Source: Clostridium sp. 1001275B_160808_H3
GTDB taxonomy: Bacteria; Bacillota; Clostridia; Clostridiales; Clostridiaceae
Direction: 5' to 3'
DNA: 64,000 nt
Assembly (NCBI RefSeq): GCF_015550425.1
Contig: NZ_JADNAT010000004.1
Span: 1-64,000, forward strand
The notes below the pieces were generated by a model. The model was given only the letters and a program-made list of their open reading frames with translations. It did not search any database and was not told the DNA's origin. Of this stretch, positions 52,134-60,790 are shown piece by piece. A program made the position numbers and the translations under genes. Each line of letters begins with the position of its first letter. Positions within the stretch are counted from its first letter, which is position 1.

Positions 52134-54632
52134 ATGAAAAGTTATTATGGAAATAGCTGGACGAAGGTAGTAGATTCACTTGGAAGCAATGTCAATAAAG
52201 GGCTTTACGAGTATGATTGTAACTTAAGAAAAGAAGAGGATGGGGATAATAAAATTTCGCTTCCATATTCTAGAGGGGTATTTAAATTAATATTAGATAT
52301 TTTAAAAGAAAAATACTTGTACTTATATTTATTACTTATAACTATTTTTTTATTAAATAAATTTTACATAGTTAGTTTACTAACAATATTTTTACTATTA
52401 TTTAATTTAGGGTTTAAATTATATCATGAGATTTCTAAGGAAAAAGAAATAGAAATTTTACAAAATTTAAATACTTCCCAAGTACTAGTTTTACGAGAAG
52501 GAATAGAGAAATTAGTGGAAGCAGAAGATTTAGTAAAAGGAGATATAGTTTATTTTAGAAAAAATTCTATAATTGCAGCTGATATTCGAATTATAGAGAG
52601 TGAAAATCTTAAAGTAGATGAAAGTAGTGTAACTGGAGATCGATTTTTAAAAGATAAATTTTCAACAAAGCTTGATAATGAAATATCATCTATTGGCGAA
52701 ATGAGTAACATTCTTTTTAGAGGTTCTTTAGTAAAAGAAGGTTCAGGAAAAGGGATAGTTATAGGAGTTGGAAATAATACACAACTAGGAAAGTTAATAA
52801 GAATAATAGATAATTCAAAGGGTAAAAAGGATATTGCTATAAATAAGATGGAGGAAATTTTATTTAAACTTGTATTATGCCTAATTATTGTACAAGCAAT
52901 TTTTATAGTTGTATTTCCTGGGAAATTAATTGACAAAAAACAACTATTTATACAAGGGGTATTTGCAACAATTTGTATTTTTGTTCCGATTATAATAACG
53001 TATTATGGAAAATACATAAAAGAAAAGATTTTAAGGGAAGATGATATTGAACTAACAAATTTTTCAGCCTTAGATTTAGTAAATGACATAAAAATATTTT
53101 TCTTGGACAAGCTTGGGACAATAACTAAAAAAGAATTGTTTTTAGATAAATTATACACAAATGAACAAATTTATAAATCTAATACAATAGATATTAATGA
53201 TATAAATATAAAAAGACTTTTAGATATATCAATACTATGTAATAATGCAAAATACAATAATGATAATAATTGGTCAAAAGGAAACATGCTTGAAGTAGCA
53301 TATGTAAAATATGGAGTTGAGAATTCTATTTTTAAAGGCAATTTAGAAAGTAAAAATAAAAGGAAATTCCAAATTGATAGAGGCTCTAATGAAAATATGA
53401 TAACTACAGTGAATAAAAATAGAAATGGATATAGAGCAAATTCTAGAGGAAGTTTAGAAGCAATATTAAATAGTTGTACTCATATACTTATTAATGGAAT
53501 AGAAAGAGAAATGTCTTCAGAAGATATAATGAAGATTAAACTTGCAGATTTGAATTTTTCAAAAGAAGGATTAATAACAGAAGCATTTGCATATAGAAGC
53601 TTTAATTATGAGCCTTCAGAATTTGAAAATATAGAAAGCAATTTGGTGTTTGTTGGAATTATGGCTCTAGAAAATCCTTTGATTGATGATGTAGTTGATG
53701 ATATTGGAAGTATTATGGATCAAGGTGTGTTACCAATTATATTTACTGAGGATAATAAAATAGCTTCTGAAGTTCTTGGCAAAAAAATAGGTCTTATATC
53801 ATCACTAGAACAAATAACTACAGGTGTTGAATTAGAATCTTTAAGTGAAGAGGAAATGCTTAGAGTTGTTTCTAAAACAAGGATTTATTGTAAGCTAAAC
53901 CCTGAGCAAAAGAATAAAATTATATCATTATATAATACCGATGGATATAAATTTTCTATTGAAGGCGAAACATTAGGTGATATTTCTCTTATAAGCTTAG
54001 CAAGAGTTGGAATAGTTAAAGGAAAGCTATCCATGTTACTCAAAAAAATAGGAGATATATATACTTATAAAAGTAGTATTAAGGCTTTCTTTAAATTAAA
54101 AGAAAAACATGCTGAAGTAGAAGAGGGGATAAAAAGAGGAATAAGCATATACACCATAGCTATGCTATGTGAAATTGTATTTTTAAATTTAAAATATTAT
54201 ATAACAAGTGGACTAGTAGTAGACGAGTATTTTATTATATTAATGAATTTTTTTATGCTTTCACCTATAATAATCATAAATATGATATATGGGAATGATG
54301 TTTATAAAGGTAAAAAAGTAGCTTTAAGATGTATATTATTTTGTATTATACCTGTAGTTGCACTTTATTTTATAAAAGATAATTATGACATAATAGGATT
54401 TTCTTTAATGGGATTAATGCTGATTATAGATACTCTAATTAATTGTCGAATATTTAAAAGAGGAAATTTAAAAGGATTAAAGTTATTAGTATTAACTATA
54501 TTCATTTATATAATATCTTTATTTATATTAATTATGATAACTAAATTTACTTACTCTATGATATTTGTTATTGTGATATCTTGGTTAATATTTATTTTTT
54601 TATTAGGAGATTTAATTATAAAAAAATGGTAA
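52134..54632 (+). CDS. Degenerate P-type ATPase (probable pseudoenzyme)
   Basis: 832 residues with the layout of a Ca2+-type P-type ATPase: two helices (about 60-100), an actuator domain with VDESSVTGDRF (167-170), two helices (about 240-300), the phosphorylation and nucleotide domains, then six C-terminal helices. Key motifs are broken. DKTGT reads DKLGT at 325-329 (Thr to Leu). TGES reads TGDR. The KGAPE site reads RGSLE. The hinge TGDGxND is replaced by EGETLGD (610-616). Ion pumping is thus unlikely, though Asp325 remains. The reading frame is intact, so the protein is probably kept for a non-catalytic role. It precedes comEC by 24 bases. Confidence 0.8.
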   Translation: MKSYYGNSWTKVVDSLGSNVNKGLYEYDCNLRKEEDGDNKISLPYSRGVFKLILDILKEKYLYLYLLLITIFLLNKFYIVSLLTIFLLLFNLGFKLYHEISKEKEIEILQNLNTSQVLVLREGIEKLVEAEDLVKGDIVYFRKNSIIAADIRIIESENLKVDESSVTGDRFLKDKFSTKLDNEISSIGEMSNILFRGSLVKEGSGKGIVIGVGNNTQLGKLIRIIDNSKGKKDIAINKMEEILFKLVLCLIIVQAIFIVVFPGKLIDKKQLFIQGVFATICIFVPIIITYYGKYIKEKILREDDIELTNFSALDLVNDIKIFFLDKLGTITKKELFLDKLYTNEQIYKSNTIDINDINIKRLLDISILCNNAKYNNDNNWSKGNMLEVAYVKYGVENSIFKGNLESKNKRKFQIDRGSNENMITTVNKNRNGYRANSRGSLEAILNSCTHILINGIEREMSSEDIMKIKLADLNFSKEGLITEAFAYRSFNYEPSEFENIESNLVFVGIMALENPLIDDVVDDIGSIMDQGVLPIIFTEDNKIASEVLGKKIGLISSLEQITTGVELESLSEEEMLRVVSKTRIYCKLNPEQKNKIISLYNTDGYKFSIEGETLGDISLISLARVGIVKGKLSMLLKKIGDIYTYKSSIKAFFKLKEKHAEVEEGIKRGISIYTIAMLCEIVFLNLKYYITSGLVVDEYFIILMNFFMLSPIIIINMIYGNDVYKGKKVALRCILFCIIPVVALYFIKDNYDIIGFSLMGLMLIIDTLINCRIFKRGNLKGLKLLVLTIFIYIISLFILIMITKFTYSMIFVIVISWLIFIFLLGDLIIKKW

Positions 54633-54656
54633 AAATTATTAATGAGGTGTTGCCAT

Positions 54657-56345
54657 TTGGACTATGAAGAAAAAATAAATATATTACCATATATATTTAT
54701 TACTTTTATATTATCAAGTTATATATTCATAATTTCAAATAAAAATATTTGGCTAGCAATACTTATTGCTAGCTGTTTTTTTATAATGCTAATATTCAAA
54801 ATGAATTTGAGGTTAACTATTATTCTTATAGCTTTCTTTTTTATACCTATAATTAATAATATTTATTATTATAATTTTGAGGTTCACGAAAAGGAAAATG
54901 TGCGAATAATATCGCTTAATTCTTATGGAGCAACTGCTGAGGTATCAAAAAGAAAGATATATTTAACTGGCAATTTAAAAAATGTTAAATTAGGAGAAAG
55001 GCTTATAATAACTGGAGAGTTTACTAAAGAAATAAATAAAGAAAAAGGGGTAATAGGAGAGTTTAAAGTAGATGAATTTAAGAAATTAAATGTTGATTTA
55101 AAAGGTAAAATATATAGGATCAGAGAGTATATATTTGATACCTTAAAGGAAAAGTTAGGATATAGAAGAGCGGCAATAGTTACATCTATATCATTTGGAT
55201 ATTCAGATTTTTTAGATAAAGATGATGAAGAAGATATGAAAAATCTGGGGGTACTTCATGCAATTTCTGTATCAGGCCTTCATATGGTTTTAGTTTACTC
55301 TATATTAAAAAAGATATTTGGAAGCAAACTTGCTCCTATAGTTTCTATAATCTATGTAATATTTACAGGTGCTGCTTTATCAACTGTAAGGTCCTATATA
55401 ATGATGTTATTTATGGGATTAGCAACTCCTTTAAAAAGAAATTACAATCCACTTGCATCATTATCTATGGCTGGTATTGTATTGGTTTTATATAAGCCAT
55501 ATAGCATATTTGAAGTAGGCTTTCAATTAAGTTTTTTAGCTACTCTTGGAATAATAATATTTAATAAAACAATAAATAAAAAGTTATATAGATTTCCTAA
55601 GTTTTTAAGGGAAGGTGTATCTATTTGTTTATCATCACAAATTTTTACATTTCCAATTTTAATAATATATTTTAAAGAGTTCTCTTTGGGGTTTCTTATG
55701 GGAAATTTAATACTCTTACCTTTAATAAATATAGTAGTTGTGCTAGGAAATTTATTAGCTATTTTAGTTAAAGTTAACCTTCTGTTTAACTATATATCAT
55801 TTATAACTTATTATGTAACTTTATTTATAGATATATCAACAGAGTGGCTACTAAATATAACACCAAATTCTTTATATTTAAATGAAATAGTAATTATATG
55901 CTATATTGTTATGTGGATTACATGTTACTTTTATTATAAAGGCTATGGAAGGGTTATTTATTTCCCTCTAATACTAGTTTTCTATTATTACATACTAGTA
56001 TATAGCCCATTTCCTAAGATAGAATATTATAAAGATGGAATAATATCAATAAGTTTTAAAGGAGAGCGTAGTGTAGTTGCTTTGAAAAAAAGTGTGGATT
56101 TAGAAAAATATAAAATAGTAACTTTATCACAAAATTCATATAATAATTTTAATACTATAAGAATAAGTGATGGTTATCAAATGTTAAAAGATAATAAAGA
56201 TATTATATTAAAAGGTAGAAATAAGAATTATGTACTTAAGATATCAAAAGGGAAAAATGATTTTAATTATGATATAATAGATTTTAAGTCAAGTAATTAT
56301 GGTAAGATAATTTTGCTTGAAAATAATATTTTAGTATTTAATTAA
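54657..56345 (+). CDS. comEC: ComEC/Rec2-type competence membrane protein, without metallo-beta-lactamase domain
   Basis: 562 residues from a TTG at 54657, seven bases after GAGGTG (54644-54649); an in-frame ATG at 54642 overlaps that site. Three N-terminal helices and a small soluble domain are followed by the competence domain: NLGVLHAISVSGLHMVLVY near 200, ALSTVRSYIMMLF near 245, FEVGFQLSFLATLGII near 280. Family members usually end with a metallo-beta-lactamase nuclease domain. Here only about 100 residues follow the last helix and no HxHxDH motif is seen. It would form a DNA uptake channel if functional. It is in an operon with the degenerate ATPase and holA. Confidence 0.88.
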   Translation: MDYEEKINILPYIFITFILSSYIFIISNKNIWLAILIASCFFIMLIFKMNLRLTIILIAFFFIPIINNIYYYNFEVHEKENVRIISLNSYGATAEVSKRKIYLTGNLKNVKLGERLIITGEFTKEINKEKGVIGEFKVDEFKKLNVDLKGKIYRIREYIFDTLKEKLGYRRAAIVTSISFGYSDFLDKDDEEDMKNLGVLHAISVSGLHMVLVYSILKKIFGSKLAPIVSIIYVIFTGAALSTVRSYIMMLFMGLATPLKRNYNPLASLSMAGIVLVLYKPYSIFEVGFQLSFLATLGIIIFNKTINKKLYRFPKFLREGVSICLSSQIFTFPILIIYFKEFSLGFLMGNLILLPLINIVVVLGNLLAILVKVNLLFNYISFITYYVTLFIDISTEWLLNITPNSLYLNEIVIICYIVMWITCYFYYKGYGRVIYFPLILVFYYYILVYSPFPKIEYYKDGIISISFKGERSVVALKKSVDLEKYKIVTLSQNSYNNFNTIRISDGYQMLKDNKDIILKGRNKNYVLKISKGKNDFNYDIIDFKSSNYGKIILLENNILVFN

Positions 56346-56361
56346 AGAAAGGTAGATTAAG

Positions 56362-57393
56362 TTGATAGATTTTGATGCACTAGAAGGTGAAGTTAAAAAG
56401 AGTAAAATAGAAAATTCTTATATTTTTTGTGGTTTAGATGAGGAACTTATAAAAGAAGGAATAAACTTAATTGTAAATGATACTGTAGATAAATCTTTAC
56501 TAGATTTAAATTATATAAGGTTAGATGGATTAACTACAAATCTTGATGAAATTATGAATGCTTGTGAAACAATGCCTTTTATGGGGGATAAAAAAGTTGT
56601 AGTTGTATATAGAGCAGCGTTTTTAAAAGATAAAACAGATAGTGCAAACACTAAAACTTATAATGAAGTATTAAAATATCTAAAGGATTTACCACCTTAT
56701 ACAGTACTAATAATGTATTATTTATTTAATGATAAAAGAGATACTCCTAAAAAGAATAATAAAATAAAATCCTTAGATAAAGTTTCTAAAGTAGTTTATT
56801 TTGATAGGCTTAAAAAAGATAGGTATTATAAAAAAGTAGAGGAAGTATTTAAAGCTAATGGAAAAGAAATAGGAAAGATAGAAGCACGATATTTTGCTGA
56901 AAAGGTCCAAAATAATTTTGATATAATTAAGAGGGAAGCAGATAAGATTATATCCTATACTAATGGAGCTCAAATAACTAAAAGAGACATAGATAAGCTT
57001 ATAGCTAATTCTAGTGAAGATGATATATTCGATTTAATTGATTTAATATCTCAAAGAAAAGTAGAAAGAGCAATTGATTTATTAGATGAATTATTATTTA
57101 AAAGCGATCAACATATGCTGATAATAAGCAATATAGAAAATAATTTCAAAAGACTATATGAAATTAAAGTTCTTAGTCAAAATGGAGTTAATATAAATGA
57201 TCTTGCAAGTAAGTATAGGCTACCAACTTTCATATGCGAAAAGCTTGTTAACCAATGTAATAAATTTACTATAAAGCAATTGCAAAAATTAATGGAAATT
57301 TGTTTAGAAACTGAAAAAAAGCTGAAAACATCTGGTGTAGATAAAACTATGGAGATGGAACTAATGCTTTTTAATATATTTATGGTAAAGTAA
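56362..57393 (+). CDS. holA: DNA polymerase III subunit delta
   Basis: 343 residues from a TTG eight bases after AAAGGTAG. The N-terminal AAA+-like domain begins FDALEGEVKKSKIENSYIFCGLDEELIKEGINLIVND. ETMPFMGDKKVVVVYRAAFLKDK near 75 is conserved, as is NNFDIIKREADKIISYTNG near 190. The C-terminal collar helices include LLFKSDQHMLIISNIENNFKRLYEIKVL. It is the clamp-loader subunit that opens the beta clamp. The position next to comEC and rpsT matches many Firmicutes. A bidirectional terminator separates it from rpsT. Confidence 0.92.
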   Translation: MIDFDALEGEVKKSKIENSYIFCGLDEELIKEGINLIVNDTVDKSLLDLNYIRLDGLTTNLDEIMNACETMPFMGDKKVVVVYRAAFLKDKTDSANTKTYNEVLKYLKDLPPYTVLIMYYLFNDKRDTPKKNNKIKSLDKVSKVVYFDRLKKDRYYKKVEEVFKANGKEIGKIEARYFAEKVQNNFDIIKREADKIISYTNGAQITKRDIDKLIANSSEDDIFDLIDLISQRKVERAIDLLDELLFKSDQHMLIISNIENNFKRLYEIKVLSQNGVNINDLASKYRLPTFICEKLVNQCNKFTIKQLQKLMEICLETEKKLKTSGVDKTMEMELMLFNIFMVK

Positions 57394-57407
57394 TCATAAA
57401 AAATAAT

Positions 57408-57433
57408 AGCCGGTCCAATGGACCGGCTTCTTA
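57408..57433. terminator. Bidirectional terminator between holA and rpsT
   Basis: AGCCGGTCCA (57408-57417) and TGGACCGGCT (57419-57428) form a GC-rich palindrome with A/T tails on both sides, between convergent genes. Confidence 0.85.
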
Positions 57434-57438
57434 TTTGA

Positions 57439-57702
57439 TTACGCCATAGCGTTTAACTTTGCAGCTAATCTTGATTTCTTTCTAGCTACCATGTTCTTGT
57501 GACATACTCCTTTTTGAGCTGCCATGTCTAAAGCTTTAACAGCCTTAGGGAAAAGAACGTTAGCTTCTTCTGCATTATTTGCAGCAACAGCAGTTTCAAA
57601 CTTCTTTATAGCAGTCTTTAAAGCTGATTTTATCATTCTGTTTTGAGCAGTTTTAGCTTCTGTAACTTTAATTCTCTTTTTTGCTGATTTAATATTTGCC
57701 AT
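57439..57702 (-). CDS. rpsT: 30S ribosomal protein S20
   Basis: 87 residues, very basic and helical: [36 protein letters not shown] at the start, and [24 protein letters not shown] at the end, which are diagnostic. It binds 16S rRNA in the body of the small subunit. AAGGGGGTG precedes the ATG. The transcript starts about 75-80 bases upstream from the promoter at 57788-57816, leaving a leader that contains a possible GCAG..CTGC hairpin. This leader could serve autoregulation, as known for S20 in other bacteria. The gene is monocistronic. Confidence 0.97.
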   Translation of the reverse strand: MANIKSAKKRIKVTEAKTAQNRMIKSALKTAIKKFETAVAANNAEEANVLFPKAVKALDMAAQKGVCHKNMVARKKSRLAAKLNAMA

Positions 57703-57787
57703 TCTAAATTCACCCCCTTAATAATTTTATAGGGTCTCTTTGCAGTTTTGGGGAAATCTGCGTTCGAGTTCGTTTTTAACATACTAG

Positions 57788-57816
57788 ATTATATCATTGA
57801 AAGTTTATAAGTTCAA
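57788..57816 (-). promoter_or_regulatory. Promoter of rpsT
   Basis: On the minus strand TTGAAC (57811-57816) and TATAAT (57788-57793) are separated by exactly 17 bases, a good sigma-A promoter about 85 bases from the rpsT start. Confidence 0.7.
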
Positions 57817-57877
57817 GTATTAAATTATAACATTAAGGAAAAATAAGAGGGATGGAAGATTTTTAGGAGGTATTTTT

Positions 57878-58852
57878 ATGATAAATGTAAGAACAGATTT
57901 AGCTATAGAAGCACGAGATATGTATACAAAAGAAAATAAAAGAGATCTTGATGGAGTTATTGTAGAAGAAGAGAAGGAAGATGATATAAAAATAACTACA
58001 GTAACTATAGAAAGTGACGAAGCAGGAAAGGAGCTTGGAAAACCTAAAGGGAATTATATTACTATAGATTTCCCGGAATTCACACATTATGATGGAGAAT
58101 CTATGGATAAAGTTTCTAAGGTTGTTGACAATGTATTAAAAAGATTGGTTGATATATCAGAAGATAAGACAGCTTTAGTAGTTGGACTTGGAAACTGGAA
58201 TGTAACTCCTGATGCACTTGGTCCAAAGGTAACAGAAAAAATTATGGTAACTAGACATTTAAAACAAGTTATGCCAGATGCGATAGATGATTCAGTGAGA
58301 CCAGTTTGTTGTATATCTCCAGGCGTTCTAGGTGTTACTGGAATAGAAACAGGAGAAATAGTGAAATCTTTAGTAGATAGAATAAAACCAGATTTAGTTA
58401 TATGTATAGATGCATTAGGCTCTAGAAAGTTAGAAAGAGTTAATAGAACTATTCAAATAAGTGATACTGGAATTTCTCCAGGAGCAGGTGTTGGTAATCA
58501 TAGGATGAAAATAAACGAAGAAGTATTAGGAGTAAAGGTTATTGCAATTGGAGTTCCAACTGTGGTTCATGCATCAACAATAGCAAATGATACTATTGAT
58601 TTACTACTTGATGAACTTATAAGTAAGGCTGAAAGTGGAAAAGAATTTTATAATATGCTAAAATCAGTAGATAAAGTAGAAAAAAGCGCTTTAATAAAGG
58701 AAATACTAGATCCTTTTGTTGGAGATTTAATGGTAACACCTAAAGATGTGGATGCAGTTATAGAGTCTTTAGCTAAAATAATTGCTAATGGAATAAATAT
58801 GGCAGTACAACCAAACTTAGATATGGAAGACATAAATAAATTTATGAATTAA
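57878..58852 (+). CDS. gpr: Germination protease GPR
   Basis: 324 residues. MINVRTDLAIEARDMYTKE is the propeptide region of this aspartic-type endopeptidase family. ALVVGLGNWNVTPDALGPKVTEKIMVTRH near 105-135, VCCISPGVLGVTGIETGEIVKSLVDRIKPDLVICIDALGSRKLERVNRTIQISDTGISPGAGVGNHR near 145-210 are the conserved core. It degrades small acid-soluble spore proteins at germination and is made as a zymogen in the forespore. AGGAGG lies nine bases before the ATG. spoIIP follows 78 bases later, the usual arrangement. Confidence 0.96.
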   Translation: MINVRTDLAIEARDMYTKENKRDLDGVIVEEEKEDDIKITTVTIESDEAGKELGKPKGNYITIDFPEFTHYDGESMDKVSKVVDNVLKRLVDISEDKTALVVGLGNWNVTPDALGPKVTEKIMVTRHLKQVMPDAIDDSVRPVCCISPGVLGVTGIETGEIVKSLVDRIKPDLVICIDALGSRKLERVNRTIQISDTGISPGAGVGNHRMKINEEVLGVKVIAIGVPTVVHASTIANDTIDLLLDELISKAESGKEFYNMLKSVDKVEKSALIKEILDPFVGDLMVTPKDVDAVIESLAKIIANGINMAVQPNLDMEDINKFMN

Positions 58853-58930
58853 TCAAATAAATTTTGATAAAAGTATTAATAATTATGTAACTCCCTTAAT
58901 ATAAATAATAGAGAGAAGGGGGAGTTGCCG

Positions 58931-60031
58931 TTGTATTCATTAAGACAAACTATACCTAAACAAAAATCAAGAGGTGTTAGAGGAAAACCAGCTTCTGCTA
59001 AACCTAATTTTAATGTTGGATATGCAATAATTATACTTGCTGTTATTGTGTTTTTTATAAGAGCAATGGGAGTTATAAATAAGTACAATGAACGAGGTGG
59101 TTATGCATATGTTCAAATGTTAAACTTTACTATGCCAGTTGTGAAAACTCAAGTATATGATGAAGGCGAATATGTAGAAAATAACCTTTCAGTAAAAAAT
59201 GTAGTTTTAGAAGCTTTAGGTCTTAGAGGGTTTAGTACTTATGGAATAGTTGGAAGAGAAATAAGTTTATTTAAAGATAGTACTTTAGGGGATTCTATTT
59301 TAGGATCAGCAATAAAAAAATTAACACCATTTTCATTAAAAAATGATAGTATAGCTAAAATGACTTCAGAGGATATTGCGGAATTAAATAAAGTAAGTGC
59401 AGCATATGATCCAAGTTTAAAGAAAGTATTAGATAACTCAAAGCCAGAAATTCTTATATTCCATACACATACAACGGAAAACTATGCTGAAGCGGGAAAA
59501 GATACTACAGATAGTAATTTTAACGTTGTAGGTGTTGGTGATGTTTTAGCAAAAGAGCTTGAAGAAGGATATGGAATATCAGTAATGCATGATAAAACAA
59601 ATCATAGTGTTTCTTATAATGATAGTTATACAAGATCTAATGAAACTTTAAGAAAGTACTTGGATAAATATGGAGATTTTAAAATAATCATAGATTTGCA
59701 TAGAGACAGTGTATCTAATAAAGATGCAGTTACAGTTAATTTAAATAACCAAAATTTAGCTAAGATGATGTTTGTTACAGGACAAAACAGTACAAGATAT
59801 TCAGCTAATAAAGCTTTAGTTGATGAATTGTATAATACAGCTAATACCCTATTTCCAGGAATAATTAGAAATACTTATGAATATGAAATTGCAGCAACTT
59901 CTATTAATTATAGTTTAAGTGATAATTTTGTACTTATAGAAGTAGGAGCAAATGTAAATACTGCTCAAGAAGCAAAATTAACTGCAAAATATATAGCAAG
60001 AGTATTGGCAGAACATTTAAATAGGAATTAA
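58931..60031 (+). CDS. spoIIP: Stage II sporulation protein P (peptidoglycan hydrolase)
   Basis: 366 residues from the TTG at 58931, six bases after GGGGGAG; another TTG at 58925 abuts that site. A basic N-terminus is followed by one helix (VGYAIIILAVIVFFIRAMGVI, about 28-48). The extracellular SpoIIP domain is amidase-like, with ILIFHTHTTENY near 175, IIDLHRDSV near 255, and NFVLIEVGANVNTAQEA near 335, providing zinc ligands His and Glu. With SpoIID and SpoIIM it degrades septal peptidoglycan during engulfment. It is the second gene after gpr. Confidence 0.95.
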   Translation: MYSLRQTIPKQKSRGVRGKPASAKPNFNVGYAIIILAVIVFFIRAMGVINKYNERGGYAYVQMLNFTMPVVKTQVYDEGEYVENNLSVKNVVLEALGLRGFSTYGIVGREISLFKDSTLGDSILGSAIKKLTPFSLKNDSIAKMTSEDIAELNKVSAAYDPSLKKVLDNSKPEILIFHTHTTENYAEAGKDTTDSNFNVVGVGDVLAKELEEGYGISVMHDKTNHSVSYNDSYTRSNETLRKYLDKYGDFKIIIDLHRDSVSNKDAVTVNLNNQNLAKMMFVTGQNSTRYSANKALVDELYNTANTLFPGIIRNTYEYEIAATSINYSLSDNFVLIEVGANVNTAQEAKLTAKYIARVLAEHLNRN

Positions 60032-60055
60032 ATTGAATAAAAGTTGATATTTATG

Positions 60056-60097
60056 AGCATCCTTTTAGATAATAAAAAAACTAGGGGGTGCTTTTTT
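60056..60097 (+). terminator. Hairpin with T tract overlapping the ribosome site of the next gene
   Basis: AGCATCCTTT (60056-60065) can pair with AGGGGGTGCT (60083-60092), including three G-U pairs, followed by TTTTTT. The right arm contains the GGGGGTG ribosome site, and the T run includes the TTG start of the next gene. It looks like the spoIIP terminator doubling as a translation control element. Confidence 0.55.
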
Positions 60098-60653
60098 GTT
60101 TAATAAAAAAGTCTTAATAGGAACAATAATTTTTTCCTTGTTAGTTTTCATTGGCTTTGTCCAAATTAATATTGTAAATACTAGAGCATTATCACCAATT
60201 GGTAATGGTGAAGATAACTATCAATTAGTAAAAGAAGAATTTGGAGAAGATTTTGAGGAATTTATAAGAGATAATGCAGAAGTTAAAATTTATACTACTG
60301 ATGAAAATAATGAAAATACAACTATAAAAGTATCAGATAAAGAGTTTATGATAAATGCTAATAATCCAATAACAGAAAAAATTTATATGTTAGGAAGTAA
60401 TATATATAATGGGTTTAATAGTATAAAGAATAAAATTAATGAGAAAATAAAGAGTGATTATAAAGATGAAGAAATAAACTCTATAAATGAAAGCAATGAA
60501 GAAAATGGAGATAGTAAAGAAGGTTCAAATGATACAGAAGGTGTAAATGATAAAGAAAGTGAATCTAGTGATAAGGATAAAAATACAAACTCTAATACAA
60601 CTAATGATAAATTAGACAAAATAGTTGATGACTTTTTAGAGAAATCTAATTAA
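60096..60653 (+). CDS. Uncharacterised protein between spoIIP and lepA
   Basis: 185 residues from a TTG five bases after GGGGGTG. It has a signal-anchor helix at about 6-25 (LIGTIIFSLLVFIGFVQINIV), then a soluble part of about 95 residues with ALSPIGNGEDNYQLVKEEFGEDFEEFI. The C-terminus is a disordered Asn/Ser/Glu/Asp/Lys tail (about 130-175) and ends DKIVDDFLEKSN. It is likely extracytoplasmic. No domain is recognised. Its position after spoIIP suggests a sporulation role, but this is only context. The start and ribosome site lie inside the preceding hairpin. Confidence 0.7.
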   Translation: MFNKKVLIGTIIFSLLVFIGFVQINIVNTRALSPIGNGEDNYQLVKEEFGEDFEEFIRDNAEVKIYTTDENNENTTIKVSDKEFMINANNPITEKIYMLGSNIYNGFNSIKNKINEKIKSDYKDEEINSINESNEENGDSKEGSNDTEGVNDKESESSDKDKNTNSNTTNDKLDKIVDDFLEKSN

Positions 60654-60692
60654 ATATAGTATTTTACAGGGTTTAACAACTTCATATTTATA

Positions 60693-60723
60693 TTGACATG
60701 TATCCTAGGCATTGTGATATAAT
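60693..60723 (+). promoter_or_regulatory. Promoter of lepA
   Basis: TTGACA (60693-60698) and an extended -10 TGATATAAT (60715-60723) are separated by 19 bases. The start would lie about 60 bases before the lepA ATG. This leader carries GGGGGTG too far upstream to serve the ATG, and a small AACC..GGTT inverted repeat. Confidence 0.6.
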
Positions 60724-60790
60724 TTACTTTGATTTAATTATAATGGGGGTGAAGTGACTATTAACCAAAAATCCGGTTGTAGTTTTATAT

